Part shown: positions 58,560 to 64,000 of the stretch, piece after piece
Numbering within the stretch: position 1 is the stretch's first letter
How the letters are laid out: each line of letters starts with the position of its first letter
Assembly: GCA_018873245.2 (NCBI GenBank)
Contig: JAEMBT020000006.1
Location: 4,919,855 to 4,983,854, forward strand
Source of the DNA: Archegozetes longisetosus
Lineage: Eukaryota; Arthropoda; Arachnida; Sarcoptiformes; Trhypochthoniidae
DNA: 64,000 nucleotides
Direction: 5' to 3'
Notes under the pieces: generated by a model
What the model saw: the letters and a program-made list of their open reading frames with translations, nothing else
Database searches by the model: none
What the model was told of the DNA's origin: nothing
Program-made: the position numbers and the translations under genes

Positions 58560-59590
58560 AAATAGTTATCATAATTAAATAGTTGAAGCTAAATTTGGCC
58601 TTATAATTTACGCACGTTAAATTTCAGTTTTTATCGGATTATTCGGCGATCCGTTGAGCGATTGACTTTTGTATCCTAGTCTATTGTTACTCAATAAGGA
58701 TAAATATAAAAATCGTTATTAAATTCTTCGATTAATTATAGAATCCCTAAAATTGTTCGATGATCTTATAATTGTGAGCCTTACTGTAGATCAAGACAGA
58801 TCATACAAATCCATCTGTTATCAAAACAAATAGAAGAATAAATCTCTGGCAAGGCAAAACAATATATAAGAACTGATGAGATCTTTATTACTTGCAACAG
58901 AACTAAAAATATTAGTTTATGAGCTCTTTATGAGAAAATGTCATTTATTCGCTAAAAGCAGGTCTTAAATAGACAAAAAAGAAAATTGATTTTTTTATGA
59001 GATGGTCTTCATAAGCCTCAAAATATTATAAAGGCAATAATATTGTTATTCATATCAGTATTTGTTTGGTAAATTGAATGGCAGATACACCTCATGAGCT
59101 ATATTATTAGTTCGCGATATGTTTCGATAATAAATTTAATGCTTTTGATTGAGAAATAAAAGTACTTATGTCTAGCACAAAAGATAAATTGACTCTTAAG
59201 AAGAAATAAGGTTAAAAGTTTTGGATAAATCTAAACTTGAATATCACTTCGCTTGAAATAATTATCTGATTAAAACAAAACTTATACTTTCGTGCATAGC
59301 ATTGAAGCTATACTTTAAACTTAAGTGTATATCTATCAATTTTGTTGAGGCAAAGGTTTCATCAACAATGCAGCAGAATGAGTTATTAATAAAAATTAAT
59401 TATAACAGAATGTATGAATCTTAACCACCGAAAATAAAATGCAGTGGGCTTCTACACGATACCTTGGCTCATATTTATCACACGAATTGCTAACTATGAA
59501 TGTTAGTGATAAAAATTTCAACTTTAAATAAGCTGTAATTTTATAAGTTTAACAAAACACAACAAAATGCCAGAGGAGTCTGAAGGAGAA
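58560..59590. other. no gene recognised
   Basis: AT-rich spacer, nothing recognised. Confidence 0.4.
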
Positions 59591-59595
59591 ACTGA

Positions 59596-59811
59596 TTATG
59601 CATTCGCATAAATCATTGTATGGCAACACATATTATCCAATAAATTTATGGTTTTGAAAACAACCATACTGTTTGGCTTCAAATTGTTTGACTTTATTTC
59701 ACTCTCAAAATACTCTTTTTTACAATAGAGTCCCAGAGGCCAAGTTTCATGCTTTCCAAAGACAAAGAAGTTGTCATGTTTTTGAAAAATGTCTTTTAAA
59801 TTTGATGGCAC
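59596..59811 (-). CDS. Unidentified coding-like fragment
   Basis: A 71-codon frame with even, coding-like composition (FQKHDNFFVFGKHETWPLGLY onward) and a stop after MIYANA. No ATG at the 5' edge, no known domain. Its first third lies in the left arm of the palindrome (59767-59989) and is therefore partly repeated, inverted, at 60850-60883. Could be a captured exon or chance. Confidence 0.25.
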   Translation of the reverse strand: MPSNLKDIFQKHDNFFVFGKHETWPLGLYCKKEYFESEIKSNNLKPNSMVVFKTINLLDNMCCHTMIYANA

Positions 59812-60883
59812 TTCCTCTGTTTAATAGCGGATGAAATACAATACTCGTGATATAAAATTTTTAAAATAATATACAAAGAATATTGCACAATGCTCACTTT
59901 TATAAAAAAAATTCTAATGCTATTATTGTGCAAACGGTATGAGATATTTAAAAAATCTCTTCACTAAAATGTTTTCATATTTAAATATTACTAACGACAC
60001 ACCATTATTTATACATCAAATTAAGTAATGTGCTTCAAATTAACATTTAAAAGTTTCATTTGCTATTTATGTATTAATACCAAGGACTAACCAAACATTT
60101 TATGTGTGATAAATATACTTTATTTTACACAGTTTAAGCCTAGCTATTAAAACTTTAGGTTAGTTTTTGGCAAAAGTGTTGTTTTAAGCAAAATACACTC
60201 AGTTCAAAACTAACTGCCGGGTTTCAAACCTCTATAACTTTTTAATGGATTAACCGATTTTGATGCGGTTTTCATTAAAATAAAGAAAAACTCCCCGATT
60301 AACAATTAATATGCTAAATTTATAAAAAATATTAAAAAAACAAGATTTTTGTTTTATAAGAGTTAGTCAGATTTCGCCTAGTCGCCTACCAAGCCAATTG
60401 GGTTCAAGTTAAAGCTTATGAAGGTAAAGTAGAATTTTTCAAAAATATGAAGGCCGAGAGGACATATGAATTTTTAAATGTATTTATTTTTTTGACGTCA
60501 ACCATTAAAAATTCATATGTCCTCTTGGCCTTCATATTTTTGAAAAATTCTACTTGTTCCCGAATTTACACTTCATAAGCTTTAATTTGATACCCATATT
60601 GGCTCGGTAGGCGACTAGGCGAAATCTGACTAACTCCCTTATAAAAACAAAAATCTTGTTAATATTTAAATATGAAAACATTTTAGTGAAGAGATTTTTT
60701 AAATATCTCATACCGTTTGCACAATAATAGCATTAGAATTTTTTTTATAAAAGTGAGCATTGTGCAATATTCTTTGTATATTATTTTAAAAATTTTATAT
60801 CACGAGTATTGTATTTCATCCGCTATTAAACAGAGGAAGTGCCATCAAATTTAAGACATTTTTCAAAAACATGACAACTTCTT
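59767..60883. repeat. nested palindromes
   Basis: Outer arms of about 223 bp (59767-59989 and 60661-60883) are near-perfect reverse complements. Inside, a second palindrome has arms at 60339-60477 and 60505-60660. The stretch 59990-60338 is unpaired. No matching flanking duplication was found. The nested form suggests a foldback element inserted into, or generated with, an inverted duplication. Confidence 0.88.
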
Positions 60884-60889
60884 TTAATA

Positions 60890-63800
60890 GAGTCTAAAGA
60901 GCAGGTTTTAGGTAAAAGCTGTCAGTTTAAGACTAAGTTCTAAGTGAAGCACTTTTATTGTATTGAATAGTTTGAGGACAGCCTTTCAGGCAGTAATTGA
61001 GGCAACCACTCATACGCATTTTTTCATTTACAGTATTCAATGAAATCACCTCATATCACGTCTTCGCGTATTATTTATGAGATGATCACTAAATTGGATG
61101 ATAAACACTTCAAATATATAACTGGAACAAATATTTCATTTGAAAGTCTTATATCTGAGTGATTGTCACTACAGTATAACTTATTTGAATAAATTTTAAA
61201 CGAAAAAATATATTGTATTTGTGATCAAATTTTATTTTATGTTTTATCTCATGAATAAAATCTGTGACCAGATTTTTCTTAAGATATCAAGATCTTGATG
61301 TTAGTCAAATCTGTAGTTTAAAAACTATTTGTTCTAGTAGTTTATATTTTCTGGTATTTAACTTGAAACACAAAATGAATCCTAAAAATAACTCATACTT
61401 TAATCAGCAGTATTTGATTAATACAATTTTCATAAGAATAATTGTGAAATCACTGAATTATAATTGCAGCTAAAAGTAAATATTGTGAATCTCAATCAAA
61501 TACGAGTTCATTAACTATAATCAAAATGTAAACACAATGATCCTCATTCGGATGTATTTATTTCATTTAGATATCAAAATTGTTTCATTCAAATTATATC
61601 TAAACTTTTATTTTATTAAAAGATAACAGTTTTCGAACTTTTTTTTGTAGGCATTTAAAGTATAAAAATTCATATTTTCTCTGATTGAAAGGTATATCAT
61701 TTTCAAAATATTTTTGAAAAGTTCATCCGAAGATTTTATTAAACATAATTTTATATATTTCAAGCCTTTTCATAAATGTAAGATTGGTTTTAGCAAAATT
61801 GAAGTTTAGAACTTGATTAACATCAAGTTAATAACTTTCGCTTTTTTATTAACTCAAATTTTGTTATGCGTGCAGTCTTTTAACTACTGAATGAAAATAT
61901 CATAAACTTATACGAACTTACTTTCAAAGTATAATTATTTCTTTCTCTACGAGTTCGAAACGTGTTCGAGTTTCAAGTATTTTTCTCAATTACTCAGACC
62001 ATGTAGTCTTTGTTTATTATCCATCTTCACTCTGATTATATATTTTAGGCGGTTTTAATGGAAATGTTGCGAAACCCTTTGATCTGCGAAGCGCTTATAG
62101 ACTGCTAAATTAATGCTAAAATTCTGTTACTATCCCTATCATTTAGACTTTTCTGATAGAATGGATAGATGACCGCCACACATCCGAAATGACTAACTAA
62201 TAATTCTGAAGCTTGCCTATTCTTACAATAAATTGAAGTATCACGACAAACAAATCTTTCAGTTCTTAATATTGACCCTTTTATACTTGATTACTACTTT
62301 AACACATTAAGAAAGTCTAATGCATATTAGAACTGTAACTGAGTTTGCATTTTCCCATTTAACCAACAAATATAATAGCTTGTAATGAAAAACAGGGTTA
62401 ACTTTAAAAATAAAAAGTGTAAAATTACTAAGATTCAAATTATCATTTTCAAGAATGAAAATGTGATCATATAGCTCAATTTCAATAATATAAAAACTGA
62501 GAGGCATACAGTAGAGCGTCAGACAGACGCACTGAAATAAACCAAACCATTAGGTCATTTGTTTTACATTATCCATCAAATTATTTGACTTTACGAGCCT
62601 CGATCTCGTTATTCAATATAGTTTTGTCTCACATATTTCAAAATTGTTCATCTCACACTATCTCGTCTCGTGGACTAGAGGAGCTTCTATCTTGACCTTT
62701 GGCTAGACTTCGAAATTGTTAACTTTAAAATGACCAATTTCCGTTTTGAATTCCCTAATAACTAATTGCCGGAATGGTTATCTTATTTTTCAAATTTTGG
62801 AATAAACTAGAATAAAATGTCTTTTGAATCAATAATATTGGAAATTTAAGTGAACAAAAACGTGAAGCATCTTTAAATCCATTTTCTTTTCAAAGACAAG
62901 TCTGTATGAAATTTTACAAAATACCAAAGCATTTCTTTAGGACTAATGTACGAATATTTATTTTATGATTCCGAGTCTTACATTTGAGACTAAAGTACGA
63001 AAATATATACATTAAGGCATACATGTTTTAATTTCAGTTAATTATTGGACTTTTAACTAATGGAAAATTAATATAGAAATGAGTCTTTGAATAAGTTTAT
63101 TGTGAAAATTTTTTGTTAGTATAAAAACAAAATTAATATAATATATCAATGTACATACTTGGTAAGTGAATTTTAGTGCTAGCTCTTATTCATATAAGAT
63201 CGCACTGGAGTCAAGCTAAAAGTCTGATAAAGATATGGAAACTTGAGTCAGTTTCTAAACTGTTAATAATCTGAATTACTATCAATATAAAAGTGGTGTT
63301 CAGTACTTCCTATACTCATAATCTAAAATGTAAGGCTCAGATTTGAATGAAAAAATATTCGCATGCGCTTAACTAATAAAATGAGACTAATTTCATCTTG
63401 AAAATAATGAACTTAGAACGGCTTTTACTACTGTACTTCATATTAAAGTGTGCTCTTTTATATCACTTTATACTATATTATTAGTAGTAGTATTAGTAGT
63501 ACAAGTAGTATACAACACGATTACTGACTTAATTTACTGAACCTGAATTTCATTACATTTAGTGTGCGTGCTTATCCTGATGAAAACTATATTTCTTAAC
63601 GTGAATAATAATTATTATTATAAATCTGAAAATCTGCTAATAGAGACAGAAAACAGGGTTTAGCCAATATGAAATTATCTATTTCGAAGTTTTCCCGAAC
63701 CTTCTAACTACGTGAGCTTTATCTCGGGATTAGATCGTATTATTTATGTTAAAATGCTCAAATTAGAGATCATGATTTAATTTAAACTTTTGCAAATTCG

Positions 63801-64000
63801 TTTCATCCCATGAGACGAGATATCTCGAGATTGTACGAGATTTTCCATGAGACCAGATCCTGTTTTATGACCATTTCATAAGCGAGTTAAAAATTCAATT
63901 GAGATGTAAATGTTCTGAGTTTTCACTTTATTTCGTTTCTAATTTCGATTAATTCAATTCATTTATTTATTGGATTACGAATCAATTCTCTTAATTTTAT
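60890..64000. other. no gene recognised
   Basis: AT-rich sequence with only short chance frames. A TAG/AGT-rich microsatellite lies at about 63478-63512. Confidence 0.4.

Noticed and set aside
1-64000. CRISPR arrays, tRNA or rRNA genes
   Set aside because: Tandem repeats found (18, 21 and 126 bp) lack repeat-spacer structure. No cloverleaf with A/B boxes or rRNA core sequence was recognised, though no scan could be run.

Overview
The window reads as nuclear DNA of an arthropod. It is AT-rich, has spliceosomal introns of about 60-100 bp, carries eukaryotic DNA transposons (Merlin, mariner, Tc1, hAT, Helitron), and holds a tandem family of insect/arachnid-type gustatory receptors plus a TTAGG-type repeat. 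A mite or similar non-model arthropod would fit, but the sequence does not settle the taxon.

Left part (1-9.7 kb): the last two exons of a formin-like (FMNL/Frl) gene at 1.66-2.13 kb are flanked by transposon remains. These are a deleted hAT element (0.9-1.56 kb), a mariner transposase relic (2.97-4.04 kb) and two nearly complete Merlin elements. Each Merlin element has terminal inverted repeats and a perfect 8-bp target-site duplication (4140-5825 and 7497-8946). An unidentified two-exon coding-like segment and an 18-bp tandem repeat follow.

Middle left (10.8-15.15 kb, minus strand): a 4.3-kb intronless NB-ARC nucleotide-switch domain is followed by about 22 tandem kinesin-light-chain-type TPR units of 42 residues. 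It looks like an innate-sensor-type STAND protein. It is broken by several single-base lesions and one stop. From 17.5 to 20.7 kb lies a nested transposon pile: satellite-like units in opposite orientations enclose a Helitron 3' end with its Pif1-type helicase, cut by a 1-kb foldback element.

Core (22.4-50.2 kb, plus strand): eight tandem single-exon gustatory-receptor-like genes, six open and two broken. They share a start, a seven-helix layout, a C-terminal TF-x5-QL signature and conserved 5' flanking modules. The spacers record duplication history and transposon insertions, including a three-level nest of elements at 34.8-37.25 kb, each with its own target-site duplication. Paralogous spacers supply empty sites.

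Right part (50.2-64 kb): no intact gene seen. It holds the duplicated flank of the last receptor, a hAT-like MITE, a 416-bp MITE, a Tc1 relic and a pair of nested palindromes. Likely cellular work in the window is chemosensation (receptor array), actin nucleation (formin end) and possibly innate sensing (NB-ARC/TPR, probably dead or misassembled). The rest is mobile DNA.
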